The notes beneath the pieces are model-generated. The model did not search any database and was not told the DNA's origin. It saw nothing but the letters and a program-made list of their open reading frames with translations. Shown here piece by piece: positions 14,216 to 22,600 of a stretch of DNA of 44,263 bases. Source of the DNA: Candidatus Woesearchaeota archaeon (GTDB taxonomy: Archaea > Nanobdellota > Nanobdellia > SCGC-AAA011-G17 > ARS1403). The position numbers and the translations under genes were made by a program. Location of the stretch: contig JAGVZI010000006.1 in NCBI GenBank assembly GCA_018302705.1, forward strand, positions 1 through 44,263. The letters are read 5' to 3'. Positions within the stretch are counted from its first letter, which is position 1; each line of letters opens with the position of its first letter.

Positions 14216-16087
14216 ATGAAATCAAGCGAGCTTAAGAAAAAATACATTGAATTTTTCAAGAAGAAAGGGCATAAAGAAATTATTAATGCGCCCCTTGTTC
14301 CTGAGAATGATCCTACTGTCTTGTTTACAACTGCAGGGATGCATCCTCTTGTTCCTTTTTTGCTTGGAGAGAAACATCCTGCTGGAAAAAGATTAGTTAA
14401 TGTGCAGAAATGCATAAGGACTGGAGACATTGATGAAGTTGGGGATGAAGTGCATCTAACTTTTTTTGAGATGCTCGGGAATTGGAGCCTGGGAGATTAT
14501 TTCAAGGAAGGTGCTATAAAGATGAGCTATGAATTCTTAACTGAAGTTTTAGGGCTGGATAAAAACAGAATTGGAGTTAGCTGCTTTTTGGGGGACGAAG
14601 ATGCTGAAAGAGATAATACTTCTGCTAATGCTTGGGAGAAACTAGGTATTCCTAAAGAAAGAATAGTCTTCCTGGGCAAGGAGGATAACTGGTGGGGACC
14701 TGCTGGGAATACCGGACCGTGCGGGCCTGATACTGAAATATTTTACTATGCTGGAAAAAATATTCCCAAGAAATTTAATCCCAGAGATAAAAAGTGGGTT
14801 GAAATCTGGAATGATGTGTTCATGGAGTATAATAAGATAAAAGGAGGGGGGGTTGAATTATTAGAGCAGAAGAATGTTGATACTGGGATGGGTATTGAAA
14901 GGACTGTTGCTGTTTTGAACGGATTTTCTGACGTTTATGAAATTGATGTGCTGAAATCTTTGATGGAAAAAGTGAGCAAAATTGCGAGGGGTGAGGATGT
15001 TAGAAGCAAGAGGATAATTGTGGATCATCTAAGGGCTGCAGCATTTATTTTGAATGAAGGGATTGCTCCCAGCAACTTGGAAAGGGGATATGTATTAAGG
15101 CGATTAATAAGAAGAGCAATAAGGCATGGAAGATTACTGGGGATCCAGGATAGGTTCTGCAAAGAGATAGTTAAAGAGGTCTTTATCGTATATAAATGGA
15201 ATTATTTTTTTAGAGAGCAATTTATTTTAGATGAGGTCGGGAAAGAGGAAGAGAAATTTGCGAGCACTTTAGAGCAAGGATTGAAAATCACAGAGAAAAT
15301 TTTTAGCAAAAAAACTCCGATTAAAAAAGAGAAATATCTAAAGTTGATGCAGTTGCCTAATCATGTGGAGATTTTGAAAGATTTGTGGAATAAAAAACAA
15401 GCTGGGAAGGATTATTCAATAAAAGAAGCGAAAATATCCAAGAAAGAAATCGACAAGGCGATTATAACTGGGAAAGAAGGATTTTTGCTGTATCAATCTT
15501 ACGGCTTTCCTGCGGAGATGATTATAGAATTAGCGATGGAAAAAAATCTGCTTTTCCATAGGGGCGGGTTTAGAATGGAGCTTGAAAAACATCAGGAATT
15601 AAGCAGAACTGCCATGGCTGGAAGATTTAAATCCGGGCTGGTTGATCATTCTGAAAAAACTACCAGGCTGCATACAGCAACCCACCTGTTATTGCAGGCC
15701 TTGAGGAATATCTTAGGGGATAAAAATATAATCCAGAAAGGAAGCAATATTACTGCAGATAGATTAAGATTTGATTTTAACTTTCCTAGAAAACTAACTG
15801 ATGATGAGATCAAGAAAATAGAGGGGGAGGTTAATGAGCAGATTATAAAAGGCTTGGAAGTAAATTGGAAGGAGGTGAAATTAATCGACGCTAAAAAAAT
15901 CGGGATCACCGGGGTGTTTGAGCACAAGTATGGAGACAGAGTGAAAGCTTACTTCATTGGAGACTACAGCAAGGAATTATGCTCCGGGCCCCATGTGACT
16001 AATACCAATGAACTGAGAAAATTTAAAATCATTAAGGAAGAAAGTAGCAGCGCGGGAGTGAGAAGAATAAAGGCTGTGCTGGAATGA
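14216..16087 (+). CDS. alaS: Alanyl-tRNA synthetase, compact bacterial type
   Basis: Class II synthetase charging and proofreading tRNA-Ala. Start moved from 14183 to ATG 14216 (MKSSELKKKYIEFF): TATA box GTTTTTAAAC lies 26 bases before it and bacterial AlaRS begins this way. 623 residues. Class II motifs are clear (TTAGMHPLVPFLLG, FFEMLGNWSLGDYFK, GMGIERTVAVLNG), followed by the tRNA-recognition region and an editing domain with zinc ligands H486/H490 (HTATH) and C589/H593 (CSGPH). It stops at SSAGVRRIKAVLE, directly after the editing domain, so the DHHA1/C-Ala dimerisation domain is missing. Such compact AlaRS is known from candidate-phyla bacteria, so transfer is likely. Confidence 0.93.
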   Translation: MKSSELKKKYIEFFKKKGHKEIINAPLVPENDPTVLFTTAGMHPLVPFLLGEKHPAGKRLVNVQKCIRTGDIDEVGDEVHLTFFEMLGNWSLGDYFKEGAIKMSYEFLTEVLGLDKNRIGVSCFLGDEDAERDNTSANAWEKLGIPKERIVFLGKEDNWWGPAGNTGPCGPDTEIFYYAGKNIPKKFNPRDKKWVEIWNDVFMEYNKIKGGGVELLEQKNVDTGMGIERTVAVLNGFSDVYEIDVLKSLMEKVSKIARGEDVRSKRIIVDHLRAAAFILNEGIAPSNLERGYVLRRLIRRAIRHGRLLGIQDRFCKEIVKEVFIVYKWNYFFREQFILDEVGKEEEKFASTLEQGLKITEKIFSKKTPIKKEKYLKLMQLPNHVEILKDLWNKKQAGKDYSIKEAKISKKEIDKAIITGKEGFLLYQSYGFPAEMIIELAMEKNLLFHRGGFRMELEKHQELSRTAMAGRFKSGLVDHSEKTTRLHTATHLLLQALRNILGDKNIIQKGSNITADRLRFDFNFPRKLTDDEIKKIEGEVNEQIIKGLEVNWKEVKLIDAKKIGITGVFEHKYGDRVKAYFIGDYSKELCSGPHVTNTNELRKFKIIKEESSSAGVRRIKAVLE

Positions 16088-16091
16088 TTTA

Positions 16092-16167
16092 TGTTATTGG
16101 TAACATATTTAATGTGATTTGTAACGTAAAGTAAGTGACGAGTAACATATATTATGTGATTTATCAC
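16092..16167 (+). repeat. Operator-like repeats upstream of the HEPN/MNT pair
   Basis: Two 26-base direct repeats start at 16100 and 16142 (both begin GTAACATAT and contain ATGTGATTT; 22 of 26 bases agree), with starts exactly 42 bases apart, about four helical turns. Each contains nested inverted repeats, for example GTGAT-TT-ATCAC in the second copy. A further inverted repeat, TGTTA-TTGG-TAACA, lies at 16092-16105. The block ends just before the TATA box at about 16174-16183. Arrangement and position fit binding sites of a dimeric regulator. Confidence 0.6.
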
Positions 16168-16203
16168 AGAAAGATATTTATATTTGTATTTAGTATTAAT
16201 ATT

Positions 16204-16623
16204 ATGACAACTGTTGAAGAGCATGAAAAAATAATCAAAGAATTTTTGGATGATATAAATGAAAAAATAAGAGCTAATCTTCTTATAGAAAGACAGAAAA
16301 TCATCGGCTTTGCTGCATCTGAAGCTGCTGTTAATTTATTTGCTCTCTTACTTCGTAAAAAGGCTCTTGTTGAACCTGGTTTTAATGCTAATCATAGATT
16401 TTTTGCTTCTCAAAGAATTGCTGAAAAGAGATTCATGAAGCTTGATATTCCTAAGAAAGGAGAGTTAATAAACCTCTTGATTGATCAGGAGAGTTATAGG
16501 AATAAATTATGTTATGGGAAGGATAAGAAGGCTAATCTTGTTAATTTTGCGATAGAAAATTTGTTTAAAATAAAAAACCTTATTGACTCTGTTTTGGAGG
16601 AAAAAAATGACAGAACCGGCTGA
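16204..16623 (+). CDS. HEPN-like protein of a HEPN/MNT pair
   Basis: Start moved from 16135 to ATG 16204 (MTTVEEHEK), 26 bases after the TATA box; 139 residues. The protein is all-helical and ends with SYRNKLCYGKDKKANLVNFAIENL, which matches the position of the R-x4-6-H motif of HEPN RNases. Here the Arg-Asn pair is present (R99-N100) but the catalytic His is replaced by Tyr104. It overlaps by 17 bases the nucleotidyltransferase gene, the standard order of HEPN/MNT toxin-antitoxin modules. The HEPN call rests on this motif position, the helical fold and gene order. RNase activity is doubtful given Y104. Confidence 0.55.
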   Translation: MTTVEEHEKIIKEFLDDINEKIRANLLIERQKIIGFAASEAAVNLFALLLRKKALVEPGFNANHRFFASQRIAEKRFMKLDIPKKGELINLLIDQESYRNKLCYGKDKKANLVNFAIENLFKIKNLIDSVLEEKNDRTG

Positions 16624-17254
16624 TAAACTTCTTTCTTATGTGTATGATTTCTTATCGATGGTTTTTGAAGATTTAAGTATAAAGGGCAGGATTAGAAACG
16701 TTATCCTATTTGGATCAGTAGCTAAAGGAACTTATGATAAAGAAAGCGATATAGATTTATTTTTTGACGTTAAAGATAGATTGGGCATTAAAAACGTTGA
16801 AAAAAATTTGAGATCGATTTTGAACTCTTTTGAAGTGAAAGCCGAAAGGACTTGGAATTTGAAAGGAATTAGATTGCCTGTAAATTTTATTGTTGGCTCC
16901 CTAGAGGATGAAACTTGGAAAAATTTAAAGGATGAAATTATTAGTTCTGGTGTTGTACTATATGGTTCTTACAAAGAAATTCCGGATAATCTTAAATATT
17001 GTTATGTATTCTATTATTCTTTAAGGAACTTAAATAGGAAAGATAAAATGAAATTCATAAGGAGGATTTTTGGTTACAGTTTAAAGAGAGGTAAAAAAGA
17101 GTATAAACAAATGGGATTGTTGGACGAAATTAGGGGCTTTAAACTGAGCTCTAATGCCATTTTAATTTCTGGCGATGATATTTTAAAGGTAAAAAATTTA
17201 TTTAATGAGTTTAGAATAAAATATCGTGTAAAGGAAACCTGGGTAAGAGAATAA
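16607..17254 (+). CDS. MNT-type nucleotidyltransferase
   Basis: Start moved from 16583 to ATG 16607, which has a GGAGG RBS nine bases upstream; 215 residues. The nucleotidyltransferase core is LFGSVAKGTYDKESDIDLFFDV: GS-x3-G and the metal-binding D48-x-D50. A helical C-terminal region ends in FNEFRIKYRVKETWVRE, like other archaeal MNT proteins. In HEPN/MNT systems this enzyme AMPylates the HEPN partner, or neutralises it by binding. Overlap with the HEPN-like gene supports a functional pair. Confidence 0.8.
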   Translation: MTEPADKLLSYVYDFLSMVFEDLSIKGRIRNVILFGSVAKGTYDKESDIDLFFDVKDRLGIKNVEKNLRSILNSFEVKAERTWNLKGIRLPVNFIVGSLEDETWKNLKDEIISSGVVLYGSYKEIPDNLKYCYVFYYSLRNLNRKDKMKFIRRIFGYSLKRGKKEYKQMGLLDEIRGFKLSSNAILISGDDILKVKNLFNEFRIKYRVKETWVRE

Positions 17255-17336
17255 AAATTTGACTCCTGAATGAAATTTAGCTAGAACATATCCTACAAGA
17301 GAGATGGATAGGTTGAATTATCAAAGGGCTTTTGGA

Positions 17337-17726
17337 TTATAGGTTTCTTATCTTTTCTCTTAGCCTGTCGATCTCCAAATCCAATCCTGATTTTTCTGTT
17401 TCTTTTCCCAAGATTGTTTCCTGCTTCCTCTGCTTCTTTATTTCTTCCTTTATCAGAACCTTTTTAGAAACATCTTCTTTTATTTTTTCGTGCTTGATTT
17501 CTGTTAAACGAGGTAGCTCTTCTTCCTCCAGCTTTGTCCTTAAAATTTTTACTTCTTCGAATAGCCTTCTTAATTCAGCCTTTTTTCTGCCCTCAAGACT
17601 TTTTAATTTTTTAAATTCGTGCATTGATTTTAGAGCTTCTGCAGTCGAGATGGCTGATTCAAGCAGGGTTTTTCTAACGAGAATAGGGTTCTTTATCTGC
17701 GCGTGGAGTAATTTGCCTTTTTGCAT
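17337..17726 (-). CDS. Coiled-coil protein, 129 aa
   Basis: Nearly all of the protein is charged helix (ALKSMHEFKKLKSLEGRKKAE, RLFEEVKILRTKLEEEELPRL) with heptad spacing and no membrane segment or enzymatic motif. It begins 13 bases after the stop of the coiled-coil gene at 17740-18138, so both are one operon and their products may interact. Such pairs occur in DPANN genomes with no assigned function. Confidence 0.6.
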   Translation of the reverse strand: MQKGKLLHAQIKNPILVRKTLLESAISTAEALKSMHEFKKLKSLEGRKKAELRRLFEEVKILRTKLEEEELPRLTEIKHEKIKEDVSKKVLIKEEIKKQRKQETILGKETEKSGLDLEIDRLREKIRNL

Positions 17727-17739
17727 TGTACATCATGTT

Positions 17740-18138
17740 TCAAATTTCAAACAGGTTGTTGTCGACTAATGTCAGCTTTTCCTTTATGTCGTTAATTGTG
17801 TTCTGCCATTCTTCAATCTCTGCTTCCTCTTTCTTTTTTAACTCCCTTAATTCATTCAGAACTGCCTGTGCTGTTCTTAGCTTTTCCTTGATTACTTCTA
17901 AAGTGTCTATTGCCTCTTTATATTTTTCAACCTTGACGAAAATAGCTTTTTCTTCAGGAACTGCCAGTGGCCTTTCTCCATGGCTAAAGTCTTGGTCTTG
18001 AACTGCCCTTTTTATATTATCTAGAGATGAAGGGAAAGCTGGCTCGTATGTTGGAAAGTTATGCTCTGGTAATCCTGGAAAAACAGGGGGCCTTATTTTT
18101 TGTTTTGTTTCGTCTTTTTTCTTTTTGAATAATGCCAT
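17740..18138 (-). CDS. DPANN-type Pro-rich/coiled-coil protein, 132 aa
   Basis: An N-terminal basic patch (MALFKKKKDETKQK), a Pro-rich linear stretch (PPVFPGLPEHNFPTYEPAFP) and a C-terminal charged coiled coil (about 70-132). Short Pro-rich N-termini followed by helices recur in DPANN proteins of unknown function. First gene of a two-gene minus-strand operon, divergent from tfe. Confidence 0.6.
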   Translation of the reverse strand: MALFKKKKDETKQKIRPPVFPGLPEHNFPTYEPAFPSSLDNIKRAVQDQDFSHGERPLAVPEEKAIFVKVEKYKEAIDTLEVIKEKLRTAQAVLNELRELKKKEEAEIEEWQNTINDIKEKLTLVDNNLFEI

Positions 18139-18250
18139 TACTATAACCTCTTAATGAGGACTAAAAATCTCATTCTTTATTAACTTTTTCTTATTATTTA
18201 TATGTAGTGAACAATACCGGGAACCTGCACAGACAATAAGACATAGAAAA

Positions 18251-18260
18251 TTATATAAAG
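18251..18260 (+). promoter_or_regulatory. TATA box of tfe
   Basis: TTATATAAAG is centred about 30 bases before the tfe ATG, so the message is leaderless or nearly so. Confidence 0.5.
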
Positions 18261-18285
18261 CATTATCTGGAATTTATACTGATTT

Positions 18286-18990
18286 ATGAACCCTTTAGAT
18301 AAATTAGTTGACGACTTTATTTCAGAGGCGATAGGGAAAGATGTTCTTGAACTTGTCCAGTACCTGAAAAAAAGGGAAAACGTGAGCGAATTTAAACTGG
18401 CTGAGCATTTTAACCTGACAGTAAACCAGATAAGGAATATGCTGTATAGGTTGTATGCCCATAGCCTAGTTGATTTTACTAGAAAGAAAGATAAGAAAAA
18501 AGGGTGGTATATCTATTACTGGGATTTTTATCTGAAAAGAGCCTTGGATGCTGCCCTGGCGCATAAGGAGAAAAGGCTTGGCATTTTAAAGGAGTTGCTG
18601 AAGAGAGAGGAAACCGGGCAGTATTTTAGCTGCCCTGATAACGATGTTAGGTTGGGGTTTGAGCAGGCAATTGAGCATGGATTTAAATGCCCTGAATGCG
18701 ATAAAATTTTAGTGCAGGACAATAACTCCAGGAAGATACAGAGACTAATGAAGAGCATTGAAGAACTGGAAGGAGAAATAAAAACAGGGAAAGAGGCTGC
18801 GATTAAAAGAGCTGAGGAAATTAAGATTAAAGAAGCTAGAAGACCGATAAGAAAAATTAAAACCAAAAGAAAAAAAGTTAGTCAAAGGAAAAAAGCAAAA
18901 ACTTGGGCTGCGAAAAAATCAGAAGCGAGGAAGAAGAAAAGTACAGCTAAGGGAAAATCCAGCAAATCTAAAAAAGCAAAAAAGAGATGA
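18286..18990 (+). CDS. tfe: Transcription factor E alpha subunit (TFE/TFIIE-alpha)
   Basis: TFE helps open promoter DNA with RNA polymerase, TBP and TFB. The N-terminal winged helix (about 10-90, FKLAEHFNLTVNQIRNMLYRLY) and a linker helix are followed by a zinc-ribbon region. The ribbon is C116-x2-N119 ... C135-x2-C138 (FSCPDNDVR...FKCPECD), so the second of four cysteines is replaced by Asn and zinc binding may be lost or use another ligand. A Lys-rich tail of about 60 residues follows (KKKSTAKGKSSKSKKAKKR), longer than in typical archaeal TFE; it may bind DNA. The stop is four bases from a convergent small ORF. Confidence 0.92.
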   Translation: MNPLDKLVDDFISEAIGKDVLELVQYLKKRENVSEFKLAEHFNLTVNQIRNMLYRLYAHSLVDFTRKKDKKKGWYIYYWDFYLKRALDAALAHKEKRLGILKELLKREETGQYFSCPDNDVRLGFEQAIEHGFKCPECDKILVQDNNSRKIQRLMKSIEELEGEIKTGKEAAIKRAEEIKIKEARRPIRKIKTKRKKVSQRKKAKTWAAKKSEARKKKSTAKGKSSKSKKAKKR

Positions 18991-18994
18991 TTGA

Positions 18995-19102
18995 TTAATT
19001 CTGGGATCTAAATTTGCCGCCCTTTTTATAAACTCTGTAGCGCCTTTTTGCCTTCCTGTCACTTTTGCTTTTTCTTCTTTCGTAATGAGGTTCTTGCACC
19101 AT
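18995..19102 (-). CDS. Possible 35-aa basic protein
   Basis: Minus-strand ATG at 19102-19100 opens a very basic 35-residue peptide containing RRKSKSDRKAKRRYRVYKKGG and ending FRSQN. It overlaps the last 44 bases of the 138-aa membrane-protein gene in another frame and ends four bases from the tfe stop. Length, charge and the tight fit between genes look like a small nucleic-acid-binding protein. The overlapping frame also yields a basic tail, so part of the signal could be a shadow. Too short for the ORF track. Confidence 0.45.
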   Translation of the reverse strand: MVQEPHYERRKSKSDRKAKRRYRVYKKGGKFRSQN

Positions 19103-19475
19103 TTTTTGTGTATACGGATATTAAATGAGAGGCTATGATATTTAAATCTAAGGTGTAGGTTGAGATTGCCTTCGAGGTTATGCCTATTATTACAAAGCTT
19201 ATTGTCGAGCCTATGATTGAGGCTATTTTTACCAAGTTGTTTGTTATTATTTCCGAGCCTGGAATAAATGAGCCAAATGCAGAGACTACGGAGGAATATA
19301 AAAGTATGAAAAAAATTATTCTTGTTATCTCCAAAGAGCGGAGCTTTAATCCAGTGTGCTTTAATCTTTCCTTTAATTCCTGAACCTGCTTGAAATCCTT
19401 GATGCCTATGTTTGATGCATCTTCTAGCGAGTTTATGTAGTGCAGCGCTCTGTGATATTTTCCTAGACCAAGCAT
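19059..19475 (-). CDS. Membrane protein with two central helices, 138 aa
   Basis: An N-terminal soluble helix (HRALHYINSLEDASNIGIKDFKQV), two hydrophobic segments (TRIIFFILLYSSVVSAF and IIGSTISFVIIGITS) and a basic C-terminus (ARTSLRKKKKQK). TATA-like sequence (minus, near 19500) is about 25 bases from the ATG. Family not recognised. Divergent from the large subtilase gene. Confidence 0.6.
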   Translation of the reverse strand: MLGLGKYHRALHYINSLEDASNIGIKDFKQVQELKERLKHTGLKLRSLEITRIIFFILLYSSVVSAFGSFIPGSEIITNNLVKIASIIGSTISFVIIGITSKAISTYTLDLNIIASHLISVYTKNGARTSLRKKKKQK

Positions 19476-19670
19476 ATTATTATATTTTTTATTTACTATA
19501 AATAGTTTTTTGTTTTGATAGCATTATTTCTAAATATTTTTTAATTTTAATAGCGTTAAAATCAATGATAGAATTTCTTAATCTTAAGCCATTGAATATC
19601 TATGAAAGAATTTAGTTAGCTACAAAAAGCATGGATAGTTTTTTATAGTTTTGAATGCTTTTATTCCTGC

Positions 19671-22600
19671 ATGTATCTGAAAAGAGGCTTGATTTTAGTA
19701 GTTGTTTTTTTACTGATTCCGGTTGTTAGTTCTGAGCTTAATTTTCAATGCGAAGACGGGACTTTGTTCGGGGATTGCAATGATAAAGGGGAGATTTGCG
19801 CCGGGAGCAGGAATTTAATTATAGATAACAGAGCAAGTTTAGAGAAACAGAGAAGATATGTGTTTTTTGGCTATCCAGAAGAAAGCTGCTACGAAGGGGC
19901 TTATAACTTATTTATTGGAGGTAAATTAATTCCATTAGCACGCAGTAGCTCAGAAAAGGGAAGAGCTGTTGCTGATTTTATTACGGAGGAGAATATTAAT
20001 GGAGAGGCTAATGTTAGGTGTGCTTTTGATAATAAAAATATTAAAATTGATAAAAGGTATTTGGGAGAAGTTAGTGAAGATGTGGGATTATATGAAGATT
20101 GTGATTTTTGCGGGAAATGTGCTGGAGGTGCTGGAATAAATGCTGAAATAAGTATTGCTACTACAAAGGATTATTATTGGGAAAAGGAAATGATAGAATT
20201 GACTGATCCTCCGTCACAACATGAAGATTTGAAAAAGATAACAGGAGATATTGTGCTGGATTATAATCCTGCTTCAAATGTTCCTGATGATCTTAATGCT
20301 ATAAACTCTGATGAGGAGGCTGGAATTGGGAGCGTTCATGAAAATGAAGTTGCTGAAGATGAGATTGTTGAGCCAAATGGATATATAATAGAGTTTGAAG
20401 ATGATCCTGTCTTAGTCAAAAAGGTTGAACTTGAAAGCGAAGCTAAAGAAAACCAGGATTACATCGATACTCATTATACTTATAATCCGCTTGTACGGTT
20501 TAAGATGGTCTTTGGTGTATCTCTTGAAGACGTTGATGACAGGTTAGAGAGATATAAAGTTGGTTTGAATAGGAAAAATGCAAATATTAAGGAACAAGTA
20601 TTGAGAAGATTAGATAAGAGGGATTATGTAACTGTAACTGGATATGCAATTAAGGGTAGTTTAAGCGAGGAAGAATTAGGTATTTTTTACGAGTACCAAA
20701 ATGTATTTAATGGCATTGCTCTGGATATAAGTAGCGGAGAGGCAGAAGAAATTAGAAGCGTGAGAGGTGTTAAGAGAGTTCATCCAAATTATCCTATTAG
20801 AGCACTTTTACAGGAATCTGTGCCTTTAATCAATGCTGATGATGTATGGAATCTTAGAGACAGTAATGGAGAATTTTTAACAGGGAGGGGGGTTGATATT
20901 GCTGTTATTGATACTGGCGTTGATTATACTCATTCTGATTTGGGCGGGTGCTCTAGAGACCAATTTTTAGGTGGGAGCTGCGGGAAAGTTGTTGGCGGTT
21001 ATGATTTTTTTGATGGAGATAATGATCCAATGGATTGCATGGGACATGGAACTCATGTTGCTGCAACTGCTGCTGGCAATGGTGCTTTAAAAGGAGTTGC
21101 TCCGGATGCTGATATCTACGCTTACAGAGTTTTGGACTGTAGAGGTTCTGGTTATTCTGCTATGCTTATTGCATCTGTTGAACGAGTTATGGATCCTAAT
21201 GAAGATGGTGATTTCTCTGACCATCATGAGGTTATAAGCATGAGTTTAGGATGGCCCCCTTTTTATGAAGATGATACTGAAGAGCTTAAGGCTCAAATAG
21301 TGAATAATGCTGTCAGTGCGGGTGTTGTTGCTGTTATAGCTGCGGGGAATTCTGGACCTGAGGGAAATTGGTTCTGTTGGGGACTTGATGGGGGAAGCAC
21401 AAACTCAATATGCTCGCCAGGCATTGCTAAAAATGCCATCACTGTTGGCGCTGTCGATAAACAACTTCAAATTGCTGGATTCAGCTCTAGAGGTCCTGCT
21501 ATGGATTTGGATGGGGTAACTGAGATAAATAAGCCTGATATCGTTGCTCCTGGTGTTGATATATGCGCTGCTCAATGGGATGATGCTTTTTATGGCAGTT
21601 GTAATAATGATGATGAGCATGTTGCCATCTCTGGAACTTCTATGGCTACACCGCATGTTGCAGGCGCTGCAGCCTTGCTAATACAAAAAAACCCTGACTG
21701 GACTTCATTTGAAATTAAAGAGGCTTTGAAAAGCAGCGCTACAGATCTTGGTTTAGAAGTTAATACTCAAGGAACTGGGTTTCTAGATATTCTAAGAGCT
21801 GTGTCTTTGGAAAAACCCCCTGCTGTTATATATATAGACTCTGTTAACAGAGACAGGACAAATGTTATTATTAGAGGGACTGTTACTCATGATGATTTTG
21901 ATAAATATGAAATATATACCAGAAAAGGAGACAATGAGTTTAATGAGATCTATGAAAGTCCTTATCCGGTTAGCAATGGAGTTATAGTTGTTTTCAGTCA
22001 TGCTTCTTTAGACGTAGGAAGATACGAGCTTGAATTAAGAGTATATGATAGAGAAGGAAATTTAATCGGAAATAAAATAATTTCCTTTAATGTTCCTAAT
22101 GTTGAAATACTGAATATTGCTAATGATGGGGGCGTTGACAATGATGGAGATGGGGATTATGATGCCCTTGCTGTTGAGCTTGATGCTTATGCAAGAGCTT
22201 ATGGAAGTGGCGAGATGCAAGCAGAATTGGAAATTGAAGGAGAACAACTAGCTTTCCCATTAAGTTTTGGGATGTCTGCTTACCCGTATTCTGTTATTGA
22301 AGGGGAAAATATTATCAGATTTGAATTTGATGGAGACAATATTAGAAGAGAACTATTTAATAATGAATTTGATGCTGATGAAGAAGTAATGTTTAAATTG
22401 AAGGTACTTCCTTTGGAAGGAGAGAGAAAAAGAGTTTTTGAGCTTATTAATAGATACAGCATTGATGATTTTGACAAGACTGTTGACCTTGCTGCTGGAG
22501 ATATTCTTGCTGAAGGTGTTTCTGGAGGACCGGTTTTCTTAGACTCTCAAAACCGACTGTCTGGATTAATATTTAATAATGGAAATGCTCCTTTTGTGGG

